A stretch of 7,739 nt of DNA from Candidatus Bathyarchaeota archaeon (GCA_005883695.1 VBBV01000071.1:1-7739), one strand, 5' to 3'; numbered from the stretch's first letter, positions 1-4,627 are shown. The notes: generated by a model from the letters alone, not told the origin. Numbers and translations: made by a program.

Positions 1-379
1 ACGGACTGTGAATTGATACTAGTGGCATGCGAAGCTTCTTGGCGGCGCTAGGTGTCTGGTCGTAGTTATCTGGATGGTGCTGCAATTCCAGAGCTCGTAG
101 CTTGGGCTTGATTGCTTCCTCCGCAGCATTCTCAGGGACCCCGGCTTCTCTCAGCTGGTCAATGTGCCGTAGGAATACCTTGTAACCCTCCAGCCTAGCC
201 CTACCGCCAGCGGGATGATGAGCGATTACCGCATCGCATCCCAGGTCGCGAGCCAGAAGGAGCTCGGCCACTCCAACATCAATCGCAACGAGAACCTTCC
301 GGATTCTTCGTCCTTTGATGTGAATCTCGCTGTCAGCGAGTCTGAGAGCGGTCTTCATTATCTGCTGGGTATCAAGCAA
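1..379 (-). CDS. NIF3/DUF34-like dinuclear-metal protein, 5' part, cut by window edge
   Basis: This minus-strand frame is open from 379 to the left edge, about 126 codons, so the C-terminus is missing. It encodes a strand ending in AIDVG followed by a helix (AELLLARDLG) and a strand running into HHP (His54-His55 counting from the TTG start). That arrangement is the N-terminal half of the NIF3 (DUF34) fold, where these histidines bind a two-metal centre. NIF3 proteins are hexameric, and their true reaction is still unsettled despite the label GTP cyclohydrolase 1 type 2. I prefer the TTG at 379 because it restores an N-terminal helix (LDTQQIMKTALRLA); the first ATG, at 358, starts inside that helix. 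A TAG lies 15 codons' length or less upstream in frame, and no Shine-Dalgarno sequence is visible. The gene begins about 35 bases after the fumarase stop on the same strand, so cotranscription is likely. The family call comes from memory of the motif. Confidence 0.72.
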   Translation of the reverse strand, partial: MLDTQQIMKTALRLADSEIHIKGRRIRKVLVAIDVGVAELLLARDLGCDAVIAHHPAGGRARLEGYKVFLRHIDQLREAGVPENAAEEAIKPKLRALELQHHPDNYDQTPSAAKKLRMPLVSIHSP

Positions 380-414
380 GGCGGGCCCAGGCTACTGGAT
401 AGGGTTCTTGAGTA

Positions 415-1821
415 TTAGGCGCGTCCGCCCTTTGTCATCTTCTTGAGGTCGAGAACTTCGTCAAGTTTCTCCTTCGGGAGAATCTTCTCTTCGAGAATTA
501 CCTGTCGTATCGATTTGTTCTCAGCAATCGCTTTCTTGGCAACCTTCGCCGCATTGTCGTAGCCAATATGCGGTGTTATCGCGGTAACTACCATCAGGCT
601 TCGGTCCGCGTAACCATAGCATTTTTCGCGGTCTGCCGTGATTCCTGAGACACATTTCTCCGATAAGACTCTGGAACCGTTTGCCAGGATTTCTATCGAT
701 TGCAGGAGGTCGTAGGCTATGACAGGCATCATAATGTTGAGCTCCAGTTGGCCCAGTGAACCGCAGACGGTGATGGCTGCATCGTTTCCTATGACTTGGG
801 CGGCGATTAGGTTGACAGCTTCCGGTATCACCGGGTTGACCTTTCCTGGCATTATGCTTGACCCGGGCTCCGTGGCAGGCATGTCTATCTCTCCCAAGCC
901 GGTCCGGGGTCCGGAGATGAGCAGCCGGAGGTCATTGGCGATCTTCATCAGGCTGGCGGCAATGGTCTTGAGGAGTCCGCTTGCCTCGACGCACGCGTCC
1001 TTTCCCTGCATTGATTCGAATACGTTCTCAGCTTTCTTGAAGTTGAGGCCTGTAAGCCTGTTAACTTCTCTTATAGCCAGCTCCGCGTACTTGGGGTGAG
1101 CATTCAGACCTGTGCCGGTGGCAGTTCCCCCGAGCGGAAGTTCTAACAGCGTGTCACGCGCCATTTCCGCTCGTCGGATACCGTGGCGAATCATGCTAGC
1201 AAAAGCGCTGAATTCCTGGCCAAGCGTAACCGGCACGGCATCTTGAAGATGGGTTCGCCCAGCCTTGACAACATCGTCAAACTCGATGGTCTTCTTCTCC
1301 AAAGCCTTGGCGAGTGATTGTAGAGCGGGAATTAGTTTTCTACCGATCGCTTCTGCAGCAGACACGTGGATAGCCGTAGGGAAGACGTCATTTGTCGATT
1401 GACACATGTTCACGTGGTCGTTTGGATGAATGAGCTTCTTGTCACCACGTCTTCCTCCGAGAAGCTCGATAGCGCGGTTTGCGATCACTTCGTTAGCATT
1501 CATGTTCGTCGAGGTGCCGCTGCCGGTCTGGAAGACGTCAACCACAAACTGCTCATAGAGAGAGCCCTCCATGATTTCCTTAGCAGCCGAAGCAATAGCT
1601 TCACCTTTTTTCGGCTCCAAGAGCTCAAGTTGCATATTCGCTTTCGCCGCAGCAAGTTTGACCAGAGCCATAGCCCGAATGAAATCCTTGGGAAGACGAA
1701 CCCCTGAGATGGGGAAGTTTTCAACGGCCCTCTGTGTCTGAGCTCCGTAATACGCGCTATTCGGGACTTTGACCTCTCCCATTGTATCACTTTCAACCCG
1801 GTATTCGTCAACCGTTACCAT
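415..1821 (-). CDS. fumC: class II fumarate hydratase
   Basis: It encodes 468 residues, the usual length for an iron-independent class II fumarase, which reversibly hydrates fumarate to L-malate in the cytosolic TCA cycle as a homotetramer. Visible superfamily blocks are SGTSTNMNANE (101-111), HPNDHVNMCQSTND (132-145), AGRTH with the catalytic-site His191, GGTATGTGLN (231-240) and the signature GSSIMPGKVNP (320-330) with catalytic Ser321 and Lys326. The N-terminus (DTMGEV, then QTQRAVENFPISG at 28-40) and the stretch after the signature resemble actinobacterial FumC. The close relative aspartate ammonia-lyase also carries NDHVN and QLELN, so aspartase remains a minor alternative. The start is the ATG at 1821; a DTMGEV block 12 residues in fits the normal N-terminus. 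No strong Shine-Dalgarno sequence is seen. The gene is divergent from the FAH gene and is followed closely by the NIF3-like gene. Confidence 0.9.
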   Translation of the reverse strand: MVTVDEYRVESDTMGEVKVPNSAYYGAQTQRAVENFPISGVRLPKDFIRAMALVKLAAAKANMQLELLEPKKGEAIASAAKEIMEGSLYEQFVVDVFQTGSGTSTNMNANEVIANRAIELLGGRRGDKKLIHPNDHVNMCQSTNDVFPTAIHVSAAEAIGRKLIPALQSLAKALEKKTIEFDDVVKAGRTHLQDAVPVTLGQEFSAFASMIRHGIRRAEMARDTLLELPLGGTATGTGLNAHPKYAELAIREVNRLTGLNFKKAENVFESMQGKDACVEASGLLKTIAASLMKIANDLRLLISGPRTGLGEIDMPATEPGSSIMPGKVNPVIPEAVNLIAAQVIGNDAAITVCGSLGQLELNIMMPVIAYDLLQSIEILANGSRVLSEKCVSGITADREKCYGYADRSLMVVTAITPHIGYDNAAKVAKKAIAENKSIRQVILEEKILPKEKLDEVLDLKKMTKGGRA

Positions 1822-1858
1822 TGCTTTAGGCGACCAACGACCCGAAGGATTTGGCGGA

Positions 1859-1866
1859 CTAAAAAA
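1859..1866 (-). promoter_or_regulatory. possible TATA element for fumC
   Basis: On the minus strand this reads TTTTTTAG and lies about 40 bases before the fumC ATG. Archaeal TATA boxes sit about 26 bases before the start of transcription, which would put the transcript start near 1837 and leave a short leader. It is only a T-run with no clear BRE, so the assignment is weak. Confidence 0.25.
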
Positions 1867-1992
1867 GACTCTCTATCTACGCATGGAACAATACATCACG
1901 GCAGCCTAGCGAATGAGCCAGAAGCGAAATAGTTTCGCTCCTCTCTACGGTCTAAACAGAGGTACTCTCCCAATTGGTGCGAATTGTTTTCG

Positions 1993-2109
1993 GTGAAGAA
2001 GATTCGGCAGAACAGTATTGTTCTACGTAAACAGATTGAAGAGGTTACATCTCTTCTCAAGCAAATAGATCTCGACCGTAAGGCCCTCCGTCACAACAAT
2101 AACCACTAG
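1993..2109 (+). CDS. possible small helical protein (38 residues)
   Basis: A GTG-initiated frame of 38 codons ends at TAG 2107-2109; a TTG three codons upstream at 1984 is another possible start. The product begins KKIRQNSIVLRKQIEEV and continues SLLKQIDLDRKALRHNNNH. Hydrophobic residues (I, V, L, I, V, L, L, I, L) recur at about 3-4 residue spacing among charged ones, which is the pattern of an amphipathic or coiled-coil helix and uncommon in random translation. No Shine-Dalgarno sequence is evident. A 27-codon ATG frame (1913-1996) ends in a TGA that overlaps the GTG. I do not recognise the product. It could equally be chance coding within an untranslated or RNA-producing region, so confidence is low. 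Confidence 0.3.
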   Translation: MKKIRQNSIVLRKQIEEVTSLLKQIDLDRKALRHNNNH

Positions 2110-2116
2110 GTTCTAT

Positions 2117-2142
2117 CGGGAGATCGAGGCTACGATTTCCCG
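2117..2142. other. 10-bp hairpin upstream of the FAH gene
   Basis: The sequence CGGGAGATCG pairs with CGATTTCCCG across a six-base AGGCTA loop. All ten positions pair, one of them as G-U. It starts eight bases after the stop codon of the small ORF and lies about 60 bases before the FAH start codon. No T-tract follows, so it does not look like a simple terminator. It may be the 3' end of a structured transcript or a protein-binding site. Confidence 0.45.
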
Positions 2143-2203
2143 GTGCGCGCTGTAACATTTACATTCCCGATCCGTTCGCTCCGAGCACTTTAGGGATGTT
2201 ATT

Positions 2204-3148
2204 GTGAGGCTAGTTAGATTTCAGCAGAAAACGGGAGAGAACAGAATCGGGGTCATGGTCGGCGCGAACCATATCGCAGAGATAACCGGGGCAAAGGCCT
2301 CCTCCGAGCCACTTCTCGACTTTCTTAACGACCCCAAGGCAGAATCCAAAGCCCAACTAGCAGTAGATTCTGCGAAGAAGAATTTGGACGGGGGCAAACA
2401 AAACGAGAGGGGGTATTGGAGCCTTGACTTCGTTAACGTCTTGCCGCCGATAGCACATCCAACCAAGATCATCTGCATGGGCGGCAACTTTTCAGACCAC
2501 TTGGCTGAAGGAAGCAGTTCGCTTCCGCCTTTTCCGATATCTTTCCTCAAGGCGCCCACATCTCTTGTTGGTCACCGGGCCCCAGTAATCTATCCGAGGA
2601 AGGTGAAGCTTCTCGATTACGAGGTCGAGCTTGCCACGGTTATCGGGAAAGAGTGTAAGGATGTTCCAAGGAAGGATGCCCTCGACTATGTGGCAGGCTT
2701 CTCCGTGTTCAACGACATAAGTGCCAGAGATATTCAGTTTGCCGAAATGAAACGGGGATTCTGCAACCTCGGAAAGAACTTCGACACGTTCGGTCCGATG
2801 GGTCCATGTCTAGTAACTCCAGATCAGACGGGAAACCCGGACAACCTTGGAATGGAGCTCCGGGTCAACGGCCAAACTCGTCAGCTGTCGAGCACAAAGA
2901 AAATGGTCTTCAAGGTTCGAGAGCTCATCGAGTTCTTCTCATCCATGACCTTGGAACCAGGCGACATCATAAACTCTGGGACTCCATCGGGCGTCGCAAT
3001 TTACAGGAAACCAGACAAAGAACCCTACCTCCTCAGACCCGGAGATCGGATAGAGGCGAAGATCGAAAACCTGGGACGCCTCCAGAATACGGTAGTAGAT
3101 GCACAGCGCGCCTACAACACTGCCCTGTCATTACGGTCCGGAAACTAG
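2204..3148 (+). CDS. fumarylacetoacetate hydrolase (FAH) family protein
   Basis: It encodes 314 residues: an N-terminal domain (about 1-75) and a C-terminal FAH catalytic domain (about 85-305). FAH enzymes cleave or decarboxylate acylpyruvates and related 2-keto acids with Mg2+ or Mn2+. Metal ligands by family pattern are Glu140 and Glu142 in DYEVEL and Asp171 in FNDISARD. Lys191 lies in GKNFDTFGPMGP, and the closing GDIINSGTPSGV is at 253-264. An HxxE pair (His99, Glu102) in SDHLAE matches the lid-helix catalytic dyad of acylpyruvase-type members. The substrate cannot be read from sequence; acylpyruvase, oxaloacetate decarboxylase or a sugar-acid hydrolase are all possible. The start is the GTG at 2204, since the nearby ATG at 2196 is out of frame. 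The weak AGGG at 2192-2195 could act as a ribosome site. The stop overlaps the stop of the convergent RHH gene. Confidence 0.88.
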   Translation: MRLVRFQQKTGENRIGVMVGANHIAEITGAKASSEPLLDFLNDPKAESKAQLAVDSAKKNLDGGKQNERGYWSLDFVNVLPPIAHPTKIICMGGNFSDHLAEGSSSLPPFPISFLKAPTSLVGHRAPVIYPRKVKLLDYEVELATVIGKECKDVPRKDALDYVAGFSVFNDISARDIQFAEMKRGFCNLGKNFDTFGPMGPCLVTPDQTGNPDNLGMELRVNGQTRQLSSTKKMVFKVRELIEFFSSMTLEPGDIINSGTPSGVAIYRKPDKEPYLLRPGDRIEAKIENLGRLQNTVVDAQRAYNTALSLRSGN

Positions 3149-3390
3149 AGCTGGCCTATTTTGATGGCCCGCTCTTCAAGCCTCTTAGGGAAAGAAGAAA
3201 CAAGAGGTCTATGCGTCTTGCTCCCTTCCCGAGTCATGTAAGACTCCCAGCCCATCTTGACAATATGGCTCAGAATAGCTGAGAATGTGGGTTTAGGCGG
3301 GTCCATTCTGTCGTAGCACCTCTTCATCTCATCGAGCAGTTCTTTCGGGATCCGAACAGAGTAGGGAATTGTTGTGGTCAAGCTTGTCAC
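3145..3390 (-). CDS. small ribbon-helix-helix-like protein, probable DNA-binding regulator
   Basis: It encodes 81 residues from a GTG start at 3390; a TAG two codons upstream excludes a longer form. The N-terminal half fits a MetJ/Arc/CopG-type ribbon-helix-helix. A short strand (TIPYSVRIP, 7-15) is followed by helix A (KELLDEMKRCYDR, 16-28), a turn with PPKP, and helix B (SAILSHIVKMGWESYM, 37-52). RHH proteins dimerise and insert the paired strands into the DNA major groove, usually repressing their own or a neighbouring promoter. The C-terminal 30 residues are basic and not recognised. The gene is divergent from the 62-codon gene and shares with it a spacer holding an inverted repeat around a TATA-like element (3453-3474), a plausible target. 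It converges on the FAH gene with overlapping stops. The fold is inferred by eye. Confidence 0.68.
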   Translation of the reverse strand: MTSLTTTIPYSVRIPKELLDEMKRCYDRMDPPKPTFSAILSHIVKMGWESYMTREGSKTHRPLVSSFPKRLEERAIKIGQL

Positions 3391-3452
3391 ACACTACACT
3401 ACAGTACGAACTTCTCTCCTCAGTACAGTCGAGTGTTTTTCATGGTGCTGTA

Positions 3453-3474
3453 ACTTGCCCCTTTAATCGCAAGT
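3453..3474. promoter_or_regulatory. inverted repeat around a TATA-like element, candidate operator/promoter
   Basis: ACTTGC (3453-3458) and GCAAGT (3469-3474) form a perfect 6-bp inverted repeat around a ten-base centre, CCCTTTAATC. The centre looks like a BRE plus TATA box for the plus-strand gene at 3508, with a predicted transcript start near 3488 and a leader of about 20 bases. Read on the other strand it gives GATTAAAGG, which could serve the divergent RHH gene with a leader of about 45 bases. A protein bound across this dyad would compete with TBP/TFB. A direct repeat of CAGTAC at 3402-3407 and 3421-3426 lies close to the RHH start and may be a second site. Confidence 0.45.
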
Positions 3475-3493
3475 AACGAGTATTGTTTCGATC

Positions 3494-3502
3494 GAGGTGA
3501 TC
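3494..3502 (+). promoter_or_regulatory. strong Shine-Dalgarno site of the 62-codon gene
   Basis: GAGGTGATC is complementary over nine bases to the conserved archaeal 16S rRNA 3' end (GATCACCTCC) and sits five bases before the ATG at 3508. It is the strongest ribosome site in the window. It fixes the start codon and is good evidence that the small gene is translated. Confidence 0.8.
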
Positions 3503-3507
3503 ACGAA

Positions 3508-3696
3508 ATGAAAGAAGATGAGGTCAGGCGATATGCCAACCAAGATGTTGTGGGACAAAGACTTGACGGACTGTTCATAGAAGGACATGTGGAAGAGCGA
3601 GTGGGAGTTCTCCACATTGTCCAGGAAGACAATAACGAGGAGTCTATCCGATACGACCAGATCAGGTGGCTAGTACGAGCCTTCCGATATTGTTAG
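3508..3696 (+). CDS. small protein of unknown function (62 residues)
   Basis: The gene has an ATG start, a near-perfect ribosome site five bases upstream and a TATA-like box (3461-3467) at the right distance, so translation is well supported even though I do not recognise the product. The protein begins with a charged helix (KEDEVRRYANQD). It then has an alternating strand-like region (VGQRLDGLFIEGHV, then ERVGVLHIVQE) and an acidic turn, and ends YDQIRWLVRAFRYC. No signal peptide, membrane segment or cysteine cluster is present; the single Cys is the last residue. The pattern suggests a small beta-rich domain, with no family claim made. It is divergent from the RHH-like gene and ends 51 bases before the tRNA gene. 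Control by the RHH protein is a reasonable hypothesis. Confidence 0.72.
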   Translation: MKEDEVRRYANQDVVGQRLDGLFIEGHVEERVGVLHIVQEDNNEESIRYDQIRWLVRAFRYC

Positions 3697-3713
3697 TGGA
3701 GGAAACCCCCGAA

Positions 3714-3721
3714 TTCTTTTT
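3714..3721 (+). terminator. T-rich tract between the 62-codon gene and tRNA-Lys
   Basis: TTCTTTTT lies about 18 bases after the stop of the 62-codon gene. Archaeal terminators are often simple T-runs without a hairpin, so this could end that transcript. It is also 26-34 bases before the tRNA start, the expected place for a tRNA promoter element, so it may serve there instead or as well. Confidence 0.3.
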
Positions 3722-3764
3722 CAACACACTGTTCGTGTCGAGCCGTAGGGCCCGTAGCTCAGCC

Positions 3765-3788
3765 AGATCCAAGCCAAGGATCCTGAAG
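3765..3788 (+). other. tRNA-Lys intron in the D-loop (24 nt)
   Basis: The intron lies just before the conserved G18G19. Its inner helix is GATCC (3766-3770) with GGATC (3778-3782). The 4-bp central helix is exon TCAG (3759-3762) with intron CTGA (3783-3786), and the three-base bulges are CC^A and AG^A. Precise removal joins AGCC to AGGTAGAGC, a normal D-loop. Outside the bulges only one clear pair (C3758-G3790) remains, so the outer helix is degenerate. Confidence 0.82.
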
Positions 3789-3802
3789 AGGTAGAGCACC
3801 GG

Positions 3803-3828
3803 TAGAGCGGTATTAGTGCTCTGGTGAG
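3803..3828 (+). other. tRNA-Lys intron in the anticodon stem at 30/31 (26 nt)
   Basis: The inner helix is AGAGC (3804-3808) with GCTCT (3818-3822). The central helix is exon CACC (3797-3800) with intron GGTG (3823-3826), all Watson-Crick, and the bulges are GG^T and AG^G. An outer helix GAG (3794-3796) with CTT (3830-3832) can also form. Removal joins CCGG to GCTTTTA and completes the anticodon stem CCGGG/CCCGG. This is a full bulge-helix-bulge at a non-canonical position. Confidence 0.87.
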
Positions 3829-3835
3829 GCTTTTA

Positions 3836-3849
3836 GCCTTCGGAGGGAC
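3836..3849 (+). other. tRNA-Lys intron at canonical 37/38 (14 nt)
   Basis: This is a very short intron. The central helix is exon CTTT (32-35, 3830-3833) with intron AGGG (3844-3847), giving one C-G, two U-G and one U-A pair. The bulges are TA^G and AC^A. The inner part is only CC-TTC-GG (3837-3843), a 2-bp stem with a 3-base loop. Removal yields the standard lysine loop CTTTTAA. Confidence 0.85.
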
Positions 3850-3918
3850 ACCCGGCTGTCCCGGGTTCAATTCCCGGCGGGCCCGCCAAACAAGCGATAG
3901 CTGGTAATTACTATCTGA

Positions 3919-4527
3919 CTATGATGGTTTTGTGGGCAGGGGTGGAAGACGAGGCTTATCTGGACCCTCGTACCGAATCAGGCCTTTCGCCTCTAGAGTT
4001 TCTTGAAGCTTGTTGACTGCGATGTGCACTTGAATCTCTTTCTTTGCTCCGGTGCAAACTAGTTTGCCGCTCGCGAACACGAGGATCACTACTTTGGGCT
4101 CGTCCATTCTGTAGATGAGCCCTGGAAATTGTTCTGGCTCATACATGGTCTTCTTCAAACCGTAAACCGCCTTCTCGAGGTCAATATGGCCTCCCAGTCC
4201 ACATGACGCGACGATATTCTGTATCATTATTTCGGGCCTGCCAAGGATGACGATTCCATCTCTTTTCAGTTCGTCTACCACTTTCAGCACTGCTTGGCGC
4301 GCTTGGCGCTCGGATTTGGCGCCGGTGCACACCATTTTTCCAGAGCTGAAGATCAAGGTCGCGGTCTTTGGTTTCTTTAGTCGATAGACTAAACCTGGAA
4401 ATTGTTCTGGCCGGTATTCGACTCCAGGGAAGACCCGGACGATTGCGTTGAGGTCTATTCTTTGCTTCAGTGTTGCCGAGGCAACTACGTTCTCAATATT
4501 GATGAACGCCCTGTTCTTATCGGACAA
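3919..4527 (-). CDS. tbp: TATA-box binding protein
   Basis: It encodes 202 residues made of the two imperfect TBP repeats, about 5-93 and 97-187. Each repeat carries FPGL(V/I)YR followed by (I/V)F(S/A)SGK and VCTGAK. The four Phe residues that kink TATA DNA in known TBPs correspond to Phe43, Phe60, Phe134 and Phe151. TBP binds the minor groove of the TATA box and recruits TFB and RNA polymerase. The start is a TTG at 4527: a TGA lies two codons upstream in frame and no other start precedes the first repeat. The C-terminal tail is proline-rich (PRLPPLPTKPS), unlike the acidic tails of many thermophilic archaeal TBPs. A TATA box at 4584-4593 gives it its own promoter, so it need not depend on the Rieske operon upstream. 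Confidence 0.96.
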   Translation of the reverse strand: MSDKNRAFINIENVVASATLKQRIDLNAIVRVFPGVEYRPEQFPGLVYRLKKPKTATLIFSSGKMVCTGAKSERQARQAVLKVVDELKRDGIVILGRPEIMIQNIVASCGLGGHIDLEKAVYGLKKTMYEPEQFPGLIYRMDEPKVVILVFASGKLVCTGAKKEIQVHIAVNKLQETLEAKGLIRYEGPDKPRLPPLPTKPS

Positions 4528-4583
4528 AACACATCAACACTCTTGTTTGGGAGCCCAAAGTTGTCCCCCTTTAAAAGGAGGTT

Positions 4584-4593
4584 CCTTATATAG
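4584..4593 (-). promoter_or_regulatory. TATA box of tbp
   Basis: The minus strand reads CTATATAAGG, an excellent archaeal TATA box. A start of transcription about 26 bases downstream falls near 4562 and leaves a leader of about 35 bases before the TTG. A second AT-rich element, CTTTTAAAGG at 4568-4577, lies closer to the gene and could be an alternative box or a site where TBP affects its own promoter. Confidence 0.7.
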
Positions 4594-4627
4594 AGACGAT
4601 TGGTCGAACCGAAATAGCTGTCACAAG

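Larger units (their letters stand above)
1822..2203. other. divergent intergenic region between fumC and the FAH gene
   Basis: This 382-base spacer separates two divergently transcribed genes and should hold both promoters. Four things are visible. One is a T-run near 1859-1866 that could be the fumC TATA box. A 7-bp stem with a 3-base loop (AGCGAAA / TTTCGCT) lies at 1923-1939. A possible 38-codon ORF lies at 1993-2109, preceded by a 27-codon frame (1913-1996) whose TGA overlaps its GTG. A 10-bp hairpin lies at 2117-2142. An AT-richer patch around 2152-2161 (TAACATTTAC) could be the TATA box of the FAH gene. I recognise no conserved RNA family here. Confidence 0.5.
3748..3888 (+). tRNA. tRNA-Lys(UUU) with three introns
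   Basis: The acceptor strands GGGCCCG (3748-3754) and CGGGCCC (3878-3884) pair perfectly, with discriminator G3885 and encoded CCA 3886-3888. The T-arm is CCGGG-TTCAATT-CCCGG (3861-3877). Between them the gene reads as a canonical tRNA only if three segments are removed: 3765-3788, 3803-3828 and 3836-3849. The mature D-arm is then GCTC-AGCCAGGTA-GAGC. The anticodon arm is CCGGG-CTTTTAA-CCCGG with anticodon TTT (decodes AAA/AAG), and the variable loop is CTGTC. The total is 77 nt with CCA, with every stem fully paired and G18G19, T33, A37 and TTCAA in place. Each removed segment can form a bulge-helix-bulge with a 4-bp central helix, as the archaeal splicing endonuclease requires. The gene converges on tbp, 30 bases from its stop. 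Confidence 0.9.

Noticed and set aside
215..418. Plus-strand frame of 67 codons near the left edge
   Set aside because: It is antisense to the NIF3-like gene, whose HHP motif and family pattern are much stronger evidence; the product has no recognisable character.
415..1821. Aspartate ammonia-lyase instead of fumarase
   Set aside because: Some blocks (NDHVN, QLELN) are aspartase-like, but the N-terminus and the region around the GSS signature match actinobacterial-type FumC better. Kept only as an alternative.
2806..3282. Plus-strand 158-codon frame overlapping the FAH 3' end and the RHH gene
   Set aside because: It overlaps two better-supported genes in another frame and has shadow-like composition rich in Arg, Pro and Gly.
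3748..3888. Reading the tRNA locus as tRNA-Val(GAC) or tRNA-Arg with a single intron
   Set aside because: Those readings leave an unpaired or misplaced anticodon stem, no T33, or an oversized D-loop or variable loop. Only the three-intron model gives complete stems and bulge-helix-bulge structures at every junction.
3748..3888. Leucine or serine tRNA with a long variable arm
   Set aside because: The GTAGCTCAGCC start and 4-bp D-stem are class I features, and the apparent long variable region is explained by the 14-nt intron.
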